Assembly: GCA_946482545.1 (NCBI GenBank)
Contig: CAMLRX010000071.1
Coordinates: forward strand, 1-25,473
Direction: 5' to 3'
DNA from: an uncultured Flavihumibacter sp.
GTDB taxonomy: Bacteria; Bacteroidota; Bacteroidia; Chitinophagales; Chitinophagaceae
DNA: 25,473 nucleotides
The notes beneath the pieces are model-generated. The model made no database searches, was not told the origin of the DNA, and saw only the letters and a list, made by a program, of their open reading frames with translations. Numbering within the stretch: the first letter of the stretch is position 1; each line of letters begins with the position of its first letter. The translations under genes were made by a program, and so were the position numbers. This document shows, in pieces, positions 1 through 7,189 of the stretch.

Positions 1-38
1 GATTTGTATTCGAATAAGTATTGCAGTATTTTTTTCAT
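1..38 (-). CDS. trpD: Anthranilate phosphoribosyltransferase TrpD, N-terminal fragment (cut by window edge)
   Basis: An ATG at 38-36 on the minus strand opens a frame reading MKKILQYLFEYK before the window ends. This resembles the usual start of Bacteroidota TrpD (MKxILxYLFExK), which transfers phosphoribosyl to anthranilate in the second step of tryptophan synthesis. It begins 41 bases after the trpG stop, in the same direction, as expected for a trpE-trpG-trpD operon. Only 12 codons are visible, so the call leans on gene order as much as on sequence. Confidence 0.72.
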   Translation of the reverse strand, partial: MKKILQYLFEYK

Positions 39-79
39 TTCGACTGATGTAAATGTGAAGAATGGATGGTGTTGAACGG

Positions 80-661
80 TTATTGTTTCAGCCAGTTCTT
101 CAGCATCTTTTCCCCATGGGGGGTCAATACACTTTCGGGGTGGAACTGCACGCCCTGCACATCATATTTTTTATGCTGAAGTCCCATGATAAAACCGGCA
201 TCATCTTTTGCGGTCACTTCCAGTTCGTCCGGGAAAGACGCTTCATCGGCTACCCAACTGTGGTACCTGCCCACTTCAATTGTAGCTGGCAACCCGTTAA
301 AAACACCGTTCTCTTTCGGTGAAAATACCGGCGCCTGCATGATGGGTGTAGCCACGCCATGGTACACGCTGCTGAGGTTGGTGAGCTTTCCGCCAAACGC
401 TTCCGCGATGGCCTGGTGTCCGAGACAAACGCCGAGCATAGACTTTGTGGCCGCATATTGCCTGATCAAAGGCAGGAGCAATCCTGCTTCTTCGGGAATC
501 CCAGGTCCCGGAGAAAGAATGATCTTATCGTAATCCGCTACTTTTTCGAGCGGAATCTGGTCGTTGCGGTGTACTTCCACTTTAGAATGAATGATCTTCT
601 CTACCAGGTGTACCAGGTTGTAGGTAAAAGAATCGTAGTTATCGAATACCAGTATTTTCAC
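80..661 (-). CDS. trpG: Anthranilate synthase component II (glutamine amidotransferase)
   Basis: This 193-residue class I glutamine amidotransferase releases ammonia from glutamine for TrpE to make anthranilate from chorismate in the cytoplasm. The full domain is present: LVFDNYDSFTYNL at the N-terminus, the PGPG oxyanion-side motif near residues 51-54, nucleophile Cys79 in GVCLGHQAI, and the His174/Glu176 pair in QFHPES. Length is normal for TrpG/PabA. It lies 35 bases after trpE and 41 bases before trpD, so it belongs to the tryptophan operon and is probably controlled by the attenuator ahead of trpE. In many bacteria the same subunit also serves PabB for folate; no pabB is visible here, so dual use cannot be judged. 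Confidence 0.95.
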   Translation of the reverse strand: MKILVFDNYDSFTYNLVHLVEKIIHSKVEVHRNDQIPLEKVADYDKIILSPGPGIPEEAGLLLPLIRQYAATKSMLGVCLGHQAIAEAFGGKLTNLSSVYHGVATPIMQAPVFSPKENGVFNGLPATIEVGRYHSWVADEASFPDELEVTAKDDAGFIMGLQHKKYDVQGVQFHPESVLTPHGEKMLKNWLKQ

Positions 662-696
662 TTGAACTGTTTTGAGTTGAATGTTGCCCGATGGAT

Positions 697-2112
697 TTAT
701 TGAATGCCCGCGGCGGTAATTACAGCGGTTTTCAACGCACCAAGTTTGTTGTTCACTTCCTGTAATTCATTTTCGGGATTGGACTTTGCCACCACACCTG
801 CGCCAGCCTGGTAGTACAAAGTATTATTACGGCTCAGGAATGTACGAATCATGATGGCCTGGTTGCAACTGCCGTCGAAGCCGACGAACCCAATGCAGCC
901 GCCATAGTAGCTGCGCGGCGTGGGTTCAAAGGAATCGATCAGTTCCATGGCTTTGAATTTTGGCGCGCCAGACAATGTTCCTGCCGGAAAGGTAACGGCC
1001 ATCAACGCGAACGGGTTGGCTCCTTCCGCCACTTTTCCCGTCACCTCGCTTACCAGGTGGATCACATGCGAATAATACTGTACCTGCCGGTATTGAGTAA
1101 CCGTAACATCGGTACATAACCTGCTTAAATCGTTTCGTGCCAGGTCCACAAGCATCACGTGCTCGGCGTTTTCCTTCGCATCTTCGAGCAGGCGTTGCGC
1201 TTCGCGCGCATCCGTTTCTTCATCACCGGTTCTTTTAAAAGTTCCCGCGATGGGGTGTACCACCGCCTTGTTGTTCTTCACGATGAGCTGGCTCTCGGGG
1301 GAAGAACCCATCATTTTATAATCACCGTAATCGAAAAAGAAAAGGTAGGGCGAAGGATTGATGTTGCGCAGCGCACGGTACACATTAAACTCATCGCCAC
1401 GGAAGGACTGCTGGAAACGGCGGCTCAACACGATCTGGAACACATCGCCCCGCATACAGGATGCAATGCCCTTGCGTACCATTTCCCTGTACGCCTCATC
1501 TTCCATGTTCGACAACTCGCTGCCTATGGCTTCAAAGGGAAACACCGGCACATCTTTGGAACGGATCAATGATTCCACCAGGTCTATTTCACTTTCTACT
1601 CCGGAGATCACATTCTCACAGATGTACAATTCATCTTTATAATGATTGATGGCAATAATGTACTGGTATAACCGGTACCGCATCAGTGGAATCACTGGCG
1701 CGTTCTCCCGTGTTTTTCCCAGCGTAACGGTGTCAAAAAACTGTACGGCGTCAAAGGTGCTGTAGCCGAACAAACCTTGTGTTGGTGGCATCCCTTTGGG
1801 AGTGGGTTCCAGTTCAAAACGTTTCATAAAATCCCAGAGCAACCCGGGCACGGCGGCCGGTGAACTGATCTTTTCCTTAAAAGGCTCCTGAGCGGGTAAT
1901 TTACATTCCATCGCCCCGAAATTGCTGATCTCTATCCCTGCAATCGCGTTGATCCCGATGAACGAATAACTGTTTTCTCCCGCGTGGAAATCGGTGCTTT
2001 CCAAAAGAATTGTGTCGCGGAACCGGTCGCGGAGCCGGAGGTAAATGCCTACGGGCGTGAACACATCTGAAAGCATTTTCCTGTACCTGGTTTCTATCCT
2101 GATCTTTTTCAT
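697..2112 (-). CDS. trpE: Anthranilate synthase component I
   Basis: This 471-residue chorismate-utilising enzyme commits chorismate to tryptophan, using ammonia from TrpG. The N-terminal regulatory part carries LLES (residues 36-39), the segment that forms the tryptophan feedback site in known TrpE proteins. The catalytic C-terminal half shows PIAGT (287-291) and EHVMLVDLARND (about 317-328). Alanine in PIAGT, rather than the lysine of PabB (PIKGT), favours anthranilate synthase over aminodeoxychorismate synthase. The ATG at 2112 was chosen because the open frame upstream runs through the attenuator terminator and its T-tract. It is first in the operon, preceded by a Trp-rich leader peptide and an intrinsic terminator, so both feedback inhibition and attenuation are expected. 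Confidence 0.96.
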   Translation of the reverse strand: MKKIRIETRYRKMLSDVFTPVGIYLRLRDRFRDTILLESTDFHAGENSYSFIGINAIAGIEISNFGAMECKLPAQEPFKEKISSPAAVPGLLWDFMKRFELEPTPKGMPPTQGLFGYSTFDAVQFFDTVTLGKTRENAPVIPLMRYRLYQYIIAINHYKDELYICENVISGVESEIDLVESLIRSKDVPVFPFEAIGSELSNMEDEAYREMVRKGIASCMRGDVFQIVLSRRFQQSFRGDEFNVYRALRNINPSPYLFFFDYGDYKMMGSSPESQLIVKNNKAVVHPIAGTFKRTGDEETDAREAQRLLEDAKENAEHVMLVDLARNDLSRLCTDVTVTQYRQVQYYSHVIHLVSEVTGKVAEGANPFALMAVTFPAGTLSGAPKFKAMELIDSFEPTPRSYYGGCIGFVGFDGSCNQAIMIRTFLSRNNTLYYQAGAGVVAKSNPENELQEVNNKLGALKTAVITAAGIQ

Positions 2113-2151
2113 TGAACGAATATGGTATTGAACTGGCCTGCCGGATGGGAT

Positions 2152-2180
2152 AAAAAAAAAGCCCCGCATCCAGCGGGGCC
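2152..2180 (-). terminator. Intrinsic terminator (attenuator) of the trp leader
   Basis: On the minus strand a 7-bp all-G/C stem (GCCCCGC / GCGGGGC, plus-strand 2161-2167 and 2173-2179) with a 5-base loop is followed directly by nine T residues. It lies between the leader peptide stop (2209) and the trpE start (2112), so read-through of this site decides trpE expression. Its upstream arm is complementary to CGGGGC at the end of the leader peptide reading frame (2220-2215). Confidence 0.9.
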
Positions 2181-2208
2181 TTAAATATGGTAAATCATAG
2201 CAATAGCA

Positions 2209-2271
2209 TTACCTGCCCCGATTGAGGTTAGTATGCCACCACCACTGAATATTTTGTGTTTTTCCAATCAT
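2209..2271 (-). CDS. trpL: trp operon leader peptide with three consecutive Trp codons
   Basis: This is a 20-codon frame, ATG to TAA, reading MIGKTQNIQ, then WWW, then HTNLNRGR. Three consecutive TGG codons lie at 2244-2236. Tryptophan is the rarest residue in most proteins, so WWW in a 20-residue peptide just ahead of an intrinsic terminator and trpE is the signature of ribosome-mediated attenuation. Proposed logic: with ample charged tRNA-Trp the ribosome reaches the stop, covers CGGGGC (2220-2215) and lets the terminator form. When it stalls at the Trp codons, CGGGGC is free to pair with the GCCCCG arm of the terminator and transcription continues into trpE. The peptide itself probably has no other function. 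Confidence 0.88.
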   Translation of the reverse strand: MIGKTQNIQWWWHTNLNRGR

Positions 2272-2276
2272 GCCTG

Positions 2277-2307
2277 CAAATTTGGGGTACAATGCTGAAT
2301 ATTCAAA
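2277..2307 (-). promoter_or_regulatory. Candidate promoter of the trp leader and operon
   Basis: Bacteroidota-type elements on the minus strand: TTTG (2307-2304), a 19-base spacer, then CAAATTTG (2284-2277), one mismatch from TAnnTTTG. The expected transcription start falls almost on the leader ATG at 2271, which would make the leader mRNA nearly leaderless. An alternative -7 box, AAATTTTG at 2311-2304, would leave about 25 bases of 5' UTR but lacks a -33 partner. CAAATTTG is itself palindromic. Confidence 0.5.
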
Positions 2308-2354
2308 ATTTATTTTCAGCCATCATTTAACATGCGGCACCCCGATTTTTTTGC

Positions 2355-2362
2355 TACGTTTG
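2355..2362 (+). promoter_or_regulatory. Promoter -7 element of tex
   Basis: TACGTTTG matches the Bacteroidota -7 consensus TAnnTTTG exactly and ends 19 bases before the tex ATG. No TTG is seen at the usual -33 distance; the nearest T-rich stretch is TTTAA at 2326-2330. It lies back-to-back with the trp promoter. Confidence 0.55.
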
Positions 2363-2381
2363 CCGCCCTGAAATCCAGACA

Positions 2382-4655
2382 ATGAGCAACGAGAACATCA
2401 ACACCGTACACGCGGAACGTATCGCACAGGAACTGAACATTAACCGCAAACAGGCGGCCAGCACCATGCAACTGCTGGGCGAAGGCTCCACCGTTCCATT
2501 CATCAGCCGATACAGAAAAGAAGTGACCGGTAACCTCGATGAAGTGCAGATCGCCTCCATCCAGGACCTGAAAAAGAAATTCGAAGAGATCGACCAACGG
2601 CGCGAATTCATCATCAAAACAATCACCGAGCAGGAAAAGATGACACCGGAACTGCTCGAGAAACTGCAATCTACCTGGACGCTTTCCACATTAGAGGACA
2701 TCTATCTTCCTTATAAACCCAAACGCAAAACCAGGGCGGTGATGGCCATCGAAAAAGGACTGGAACCATTGGCCAAAACCCTCTTCGAACAAGGATCGGG
2801 AGACCCTGAATCCGTTGCATCCACCTTCCTCAACGAGCAGGTGGCTTCGGCTGAGGAAGCATTGAAAGGCGCCCGTGATATCATCGCCGAATGGATCAAC
2901 GAAGACGCTGTGCTGCGCGACAAACTCCGTAACCTTTTCACGAAAGAAGCCTTGCTGAAATCTTTCGTGGTAACAGGGAAGGAAGAAGAAGGTCAGAAAT
3001 ACAAGGACTATTTTGCTTTCGATGAACCGTTCGCTAAATGTCCCTCCCACCGTGTACTGGCCGTGTTTCGCGGCGAAGCGGAAGGCATTCTCTACTCTTC
3101 CATTCAACCCGAAGAAGAAGATGCGCTGGATACCATAAAAAAACAGTTTGTTCAAAACAATTCCCCCTTCGCCCAACAGGTGCAGCTTGCAGGAACAGAT
3201 GCGTACAAACGACTCCTGAAGCCTTCACTCGAAAATGAAATGCGTGCGCTGGCCAAAGAACGGGCCGATGCGGAAGCAATTGAAGTATTCGCAGAGAACC
3301 TGCGCCAGTTGTTACTTGCAGCCCCGCTTGGTATGAAACCCGTTCTGGCAATAGATCCTGGTTACAGAACCGGCTGTAAAGTTGTAGCGCTTGATGCGCA
3401 ATGTAATTTGCTGGCCAACGATGTGATTTACCCGCTGGAAAAGAATTATAAGCAGGAAGAAGCAAAACACCTGATTGAAACCTGGGTGAAAAAATATGAT
3501 ATTGCCGCCATTGCCATTGGAAATGGTACCGCAGGTCGGGAAACGGAATCCTTTGTTCGCAATATTTCCTTTGAAAGCCGTGTGCTGGTATTTATGGTGA
3601 GTGAAAGTGGTGCATCGGTGTATTCCGCTTCAGAAGCGGCCCGCGAAGAATTTCCTGAATATGATGTAACTGTTCGTGGCGCGATCTCCATTGGAAGAAG
3701 GCTGATGGATCCGCTGGCTGAACTGGTAAAGATCGACCCGAAGAGTATTGGCGTAGGCCAGTACCAGCACGATGTGAACCAAACTCAGTTGAAACAAAGC
3801 CTGGACCGCGTGGTAATCAGTTGCGTGAACAAAGTTGGGGTGAACCTGAACACGGCCAGCAAGCACCTCCTCGCCTATATCTCCGGACTTGGCCCCTCCC
3901 TCGCTGAAAACATCATTAAATTCAGAAAAGAGAATGGTCCGTTCAAAAGCAGGAAAGAACTGATGAAAGTGCCGCGTCTAGGTGAAAAAGCCTTTGAACA
4001 ATGCGCGGGATTCCTTCGTATTCCTGATGCGCAAAACCCGTTAGACAACTCGGCCGTTCACCCGGAACGTTATCCCGTCGTGGAGCAAATGGCGGACGAC
4101 CTGAAAGCGGATGTGGCCTCGCTTATCCAGCAACAGGAATTAAGAAAGAGGATACAGTTACGGCAATATGTAAACGAAGAAGTGGGATTGCTGACGCTGG
4201 AAGATATCATGAAAGAACTTGAAAAACCAGGTCGTGATCCCCGTGATGAAATATCCGTTTTTGAATACGACCCCAACATTTCCAAAATAGAGGACCTGGC
4301 TCCCGGGATGATACTTCCGGGTGTCGTCACCAACATCACTGCCTTCGGCGCTTTCGTAGACATCGGAGTGAAACAGGATGGACTGGTACATATTTCCCAC
4401 CTCAGCACGAACTATATCAGCAACCCGAATGAAGCGGTAAAATTGCAACAGAAAGTAAAAGTGAAGGTATTGGAAGTCGACATCGCGCGTAAGCGGATCA
4501 GCTTATCGATTAAGGAAGCCAGTGAAAATGGCTCCTTAAGGCCGAAAAAGCATGTTCAGGGCGGACAGAAATTTGCAGACAAAAAGCCACAGTCGCAAGA
4601 ACCGGCTTCGATGGAAGATGCGTTGGCGATGCTGAAGTCGAAGTTTAAGCGGTAA
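2382..4655 (+). CDS. tex: Tex family S1 RNA-binding transcription accessory protein
   Basis: This 757-residue cytoplasmic protein has the full Tex architecture: an N-terminal helical region (about 1-200), a YqgF-like RNase H fold starting near LAIDPGYRTG (about 318-450), helix-hairpin-helix repeats (about 485-550, with LNTASKHLLAYISGLG and VPRLGEKAFEQCAGFLRI), and a C-terminal S1 domain (about 645-715, GVVTNITAFGAFVDIGVKQDG). Tex proteins bind nucleic acid and are linked to transcription and to toxin or stress gene expression in other bacteria; the exact reaction is not established. The tail (about 716-757) is low-complexity and basic. It is transcribed alone, with a TAnnTTTG box upstream and a long hairpin plus T-run after the stop. 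It diverges from the trp operon. Confidence 0.95.
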   Translation: MSNENINTVHAERIAQELNINRKQAASTMQLLGEGSTVPFISRYRKEVTGNLDEVQIASIQDLKKKFEEIDQRREFIIKTITEQEKMTPELLEKLQSTWTLSTLEDIYLPYKPKRKTRAVMAIEKGLEPLAKTLFEQGSGDPESVASTFLNEQVASAEEALKGARDIIAEWINEDAVLRDKLRNLFTKEALLKSFVVTGKEEEGQKYKDYFAFDEPFAKCPSHRVLAVFRGEAEGILYSSIQPEEEDALDTIKKQFVQNNSPFAQQVQLAGTDAYKRLLKPSLENEMRALAKERADAEAIEVFAENLRQLLLAAPLGMKPVLAIDPGYRTGCKVVALDAQCNLLANDVIYPLEKNYKQEEAKHLIETWVKKYDIAAIAIGNGTAGRETESFVRNISFESRVLVFMVSESGASVYSASEAAREEFPEYDVTVRGAISIGRRLMDPLAELVKIDPKSIGVGQYQHDVNQTQLKQSLDRVVISCVNKVGVNLNTASKHLLAYISGLGPSLAENIIKFRKENGPFKSRKELMKVPRLGEKAFEQCAGFLRIPDAQNPLDNSAVHPERYPVVEQMADDLKADVASLIQQQELRKRIQLRQYVNEEVGLLTLEDIMKELEKPGRDPRDEISVFEYDPNISKIEDLAPGMILPGVVTNITAFGAFVDIGVKQDGLVHISHLSTNYISNPNEAVKLQQKVKVKVLEVDIARKRISLSIKEASENGSLRPKKHVQGGQKFADKKPQSQEPASMEDALAMLKSKFKR

Positions 4656-4725
4656 GTGCAGTAACGGTGGCACCGCTTTAGCGGTGGCGCCCGGTACCGG
4701 TGTTTTCGCCAGGGTGATTATACCA

Positions 4726-4771
4726 TCCACCAGGAGCCAGTGTTTTCAACATTGCTTCCGGTGGATTTTTT
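4726..4771 (+). terminator. Intrinsic terminator downstream of tex
   Basis: Arms TCCACC (4726-4731) and GGTGGA (4760-4765) enclose further pairing (GGAG with CTTCC, CAGTGTT with AACATTG) around a TTC loop, giving a nearly continuous stem with one bulged C, one A-C mismatch and two G-T pairs. Six T residues follow. It lies 70 bases beyond the tex stop. Confidence 0.75.
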
Positions 4772-5124
4772 ATTGCCGGTAACCGTGATTGTACCTTTTT
4801 TTATCGGTGATTTTCTATTGGGGTAAAAACGGAAATTCCTCGAAATCGAGGAAATCGGTGCCACCGACGTTGTTTTCCCCGGCAGGCTGCAGTGTTTTAC
4901 ACGTCGTGATATCAGTGACTTTACGGTATTGGTAAAATTTCCAGAATTGTTGTATTCAGAAAAAGAGTTGTTTCCGATAATTTATTCGAAAACACGCGGC
5001 CGAAGTTGGCTCTATTCAGGAGAAAAGCAAGACCTTCTTTGCCCGAAATCAACATCATATCCCATCATTTCACCAATTTCCGGAAAAAGATATAACCGTA
5101 CATTTACGCTTCAAATCATCTTTC
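4772..5124 (+). other. Non-coding interval between the tex terminator and the pirin gene
   Basis: No convincing gene is seen. The 93-codon frame at 4929-5210 runs into the pirin gene and lacks recognisable features. A perfect 7-bp inverted repeat TTCCTCG-AAAT-CGAGGAA lies at 4836-4853. CGGTGCCACCG (from about 4856) is the reverse complement of CGGTGGCACCG just after the tex stop (from about 4666), so the two could pair across some 190 bases. Base composition becomes A/T-rich towards the pirin start. Confidence 0.45.
5099..5106 (+). promoter_or_regulatory. Weak candidate -7 element of the pirin gene
   Basis: TACATTTA is one mismatch from TAnnTTTG and ends 18 bases before the pirin ATG, a spacing like that of the tex promoter. 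No TTG is seen at the usual -33 distance. Confidence 0.35.
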
Positions 5125-5979
5125 ATGAAAAAGACCATCGCCCATATCCTCCTGGGAAGAGAAAAGAAAATAACAGAAGACGAAACCATATTGCAACCCC
5201 TGCCCCATAAGGATTTCAGGTTCGCCAACCCGTTTATCGTGATCCACCATGGCGGTCCGAAACACATTCCACCAGGACACGAGGAACGGATTCACCCCCA
5301 CCCGCACCGCGGTTTTTCTCCCTATACCTTCATGTTGCAGGGAGAAGGTTTTCACCGCGATAACGCGGGCAACGATGAAGTGATTAAAGCAGGTGGCGTC
5401 CAGTGGATGTTCGCGGGCAAAGGGGTGCTGCACAGTGAAGGTCCCACGCCTGAACTGCTGGCTTCCGGCGGCACGCATGAGTTCATCCAACTCTGGATCA
5501 ATGCGCCCGCCGCAAGGAAATGGGACGATCCGTTCTACCAGGCAGCCAACAAAGAAGAATTGCCAAAAGTGCTGGTGAAAGAAGGGGTGGAATTCAGGCT
5601 GGCCAGCGGGGAATACGAAGGGAAAACAGGCCCCATCAAGCAATTCACGCCTATCCTATCCATGATCGGGGAAGTAGAGAGAGCGGCGGAGGTAAAACTG
5701 GAAGCGATTCCGGGGTATTGGACGCTTTTGTATGTGGCAAAGGGTAGTATTGAAGTGAATGGCACGAATGTGACTCAACACCACCTGGTGGTTTTCGATA
5801 AGGAGTATTCAGATGTGGAGGTACTGGCGCTGGAAGATGCACAGTTGTTGTTCCTTTCCGCGGAACCCATCGAAGAGCCGGTTGCTGCAAAGGATAATTT
5901 TGTGATGAATACGGCGGAAGAAGTGGAACAGGCGATTGAGGATGCGAAGAATGGGAAATATGGGACGTTAAGTTCTTAG
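5125..5979 (+). CDS. Pirin family bicupin protein
   Basis: This 284-residue, two-cupin protein has no signal peptide and is probably cytoplasmic. The N-terminal cupin carries the pirin metal-site pattern: HPHRGF (59-64, ligand candidates His59 and His61) and VLHSEGP (101-107, His103 and Glu105), matching the His-His-His-Glu iron site known in pirins. The C-terminal cupin (about 170-265) is degenerate, as is usual. Some bacterial pirins have quercetin dioxygenase activity or regulate partner enzymes, but the substrate cannot be told from sequence. It stands alone between a long non-coding stretch and an unrelated exported protein, so context gives no hint of a partner. Confidence 0.92.
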   Translation: MKKTIAHILLGREKKITEDETILQPLPHKDFRFANPFIVIHHGGPKHIPPGHEERIHPHPHRGFSPYTFMLQGEGFHRDNAGNDEVIKAGGVQWMFAGKGVLHSEGPTPELLASGGTHEFIQLWINAPAARKWDDPFYQAANKEELPKVLVKEGVEFRLASGEYEGKTGPIKQFTPILSMIGEVERAAEVKLEAIPGYWTLLYVAKGSIEVNGTNVTQHHLVVFDKEYSDVEVLALEDAQLLFLSAEPIEEPVAAKDNFVMNTAEEVEQAIEDAKNGKYGTLSS

Positions 5980-5990
5980 TTACCGGAAAT

Positions 5991-6028
5991 TTTCACGCAA
6001 AGAACGCGAAGGAGCAAGGACGCAAGGC
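5991..6028 (+). repeat. Short degenerate tandem repeat of ACGCAAAG-like units
   Basis: Four 7-9 base units follow one another just after the pirin stop: ACGCAAAGA, ACGCGAAGG, AGCAAGG, ACGCAAGG, led by TTTC. From general knowledge, CACGCAAAGACGCAAAG-type stretches recur between genes in many bacterial genomes, Bacteroidota included. Their role is unclear to me. The element ends in the palindrome CAAGGCCTTG (6023-6032). Confidence 0.5.
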
Positions 6029-6118
6029 CTTGTATGTGTTTGGAACGTTAGTTTGCTAGGATTTTTTTAGTGACAAGGGAAAGTTGGTTGATGGGATGGG
6101 GCCATTCAAATTTTATCA

Positions 6119-6148
6119 TTGTTTTTACCATAAATAGCCCCAGTTTTG
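6119..6148 (+). promoter_or_regulatory. Candidate promoter of the exported hypothetical protein
   Basis: TTG (6119-6121), a 19-base spacer, then CAGTTTTG (6141-6148), one mismatch from TAnnTTTG. The geometry is the same as at the trp promoter, and the -7 box ends 13 bases before the preferred start codon. Confidence 0.5.
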
Positions 6149-6161
6149 CGTTATGATGGGC

Positions 6162-7127
6162 ATGAAATCATTTAAGAACGCAATGCTGGGGGTTATTTGT
6201 ATGCTTTTTGTGACAGAAAAGGCCAATTCACAGCGTATTGCTCCCGCGGACCTGAAGGATATCAAAGTAAAAGAAGATTCCCTTCGGCTGTACGCCAACA
6301 AAATCATACAGGGAATTAATGCGGCCGACAGGTTCCGGGCCGACAGTGTATTCATCCGTATGCTGATGCGCACCCTTAAAACGCCCTATTCCTTCGATTA
6401 CCCGTTCGATTCATTGCAAACCATCTCCATTCAATACCCGCCCGACAGTAGTTTCAGGATATTCACCTGGCAATTTATGCGGGACGATAATTATTACCGG
6501 CAACGCGGGATGATCCAGATGAATACAAAGAACGGGGAACTGCAACGGCACCCGCTGTTCGACGCTTCTGAATTCACCGATAAACCGTTGGACTCCATCA
6601 GAACTTTCCAGAACTGGATCGGTGCCATCTATTATAAGATCATCCAGAAAGAACACAACAACAAACGCTTCTACACGCTGATCGGCTTCGATGACCACAG
6701 TATCCGCAGTACCCGCAAATGGATCGATGTACTGCATTTCGAGAACGGACAACCGGTTTTCGGAGGAGATTTCTTTTCCTTCAGAGAAGATTCGGCCGCC
6801 AAACCCAATCAGTTGCGCTACGGTATTGAGTACAAGAAAAACGCCAGGGCCAGACTGAATTACGATGAGGAAATGGATATGATCGTGATCGATCACCTGA
6901 TTTCGGAAATCAATGAACCCAACAAAAAGTTTACGCTTATCCCTGATGGTGATTACGAAGGCTTCGCCTGGAAAAACGGGCAATGGGTACACATCGATAA
7001 GATCTTCAACTTCCAGTTGAAAGATGGCGAGGCACCGGTTGGCGATGAACTTTTAAGCGACGATGGAAAGGTGAATGAAGAAAAACTGAAAGAGAAATCG
7101 GAAAAGAACAGGAAAAGGAAGAATTAA
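6162..7127 (+). CDS. Exported protein of unknown function
   Basis: I do not recognise a named family; proteins of this kind are usually annotated as hypothetical in Bacteroidota. The 321-residue product begins with a signal peptide (MKSFKN, hydrophobic AMLGVICMLFV, then a likely cleavage after ANS). The mature part is mixed alpha/beta, rich in aromatic and charged residues, with no cysteine pairs or membrane segments, and ends in a strongly charged tail (EKLKEKSEKNRKRKN). Starts at 6153 and 6156 are also open; 6162 was preferred because Met-Lys gives a normal signal-peptide n-region and leaves room for a short 5' UTR. A periplasmic or outer-membrane-associated location is inferred. It converges on lepA at a shared terminator. 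Confidence 0.8.
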   Translation: MKSFKNAMLGVICMLFVTEKANSQRIAPADLKDIKVKEDSLRLYANKIIQGINAADRFRADSVFIRMLMRTLKTPYSFDYPFDSLQTISIQYPPDSSFRIFTWQFMRDDNYYRQRGMIQMNTKNGELQRHPLFDASEFTDKPLDSIRTFQNWIGAIYYKIIQKEHNNKRFYTLIGFDDHSIRSTRKWIDVLHFENGQPVFGGDFFSFREDSAAKPNQLRYGIEYKKNARARLNYDEEMDMIVIDHLISEINEPNKKFTLIPDGDYEGFAWKNGQWVHIDKIFNFQLKDGEAPVGDELLSDDGKVNEEKLKEKSEKNRKRKN

Positions 7128-7131
7128 AACA

Positions 7132-7161
7132 GAAGGCGTACCGGGTTTCCGATACGCCTTC
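7132..7161. terminator. Bidirectional terminator between convergent genes
   Basis: A perfect 9-bp stem GAAGGCGTA / TACGCCTTC (7132-7140, 7153-7161) continues inward as CGG-GTTT-CCG after one C-A mismatch. On the minus strand it is followed by TGTTTTAATTC, a moderate T-tract that suits termination of lepA transcription. On the plus strand the tail is A/T-rich but has no T-run. It lies between the stops of the exported protein and lepA. Confidence 0.72.
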
Positions 7162-7189
7162 CGCTATAATATAATACCCCGAAAGGTTT

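Noticed and set aside
2113..2169. Upstream extension of trpE
   Set aside because: It would include the T-tract of the attenuator and adds residues absent from TrpE proteins.
4929..5210. 93-codon plus-strand frame before and into the pirin gene
   Set aside because: It overlaps the pirin start in another frame, has no recognisable motif or signal peptide, and its codon use is not gene-like.
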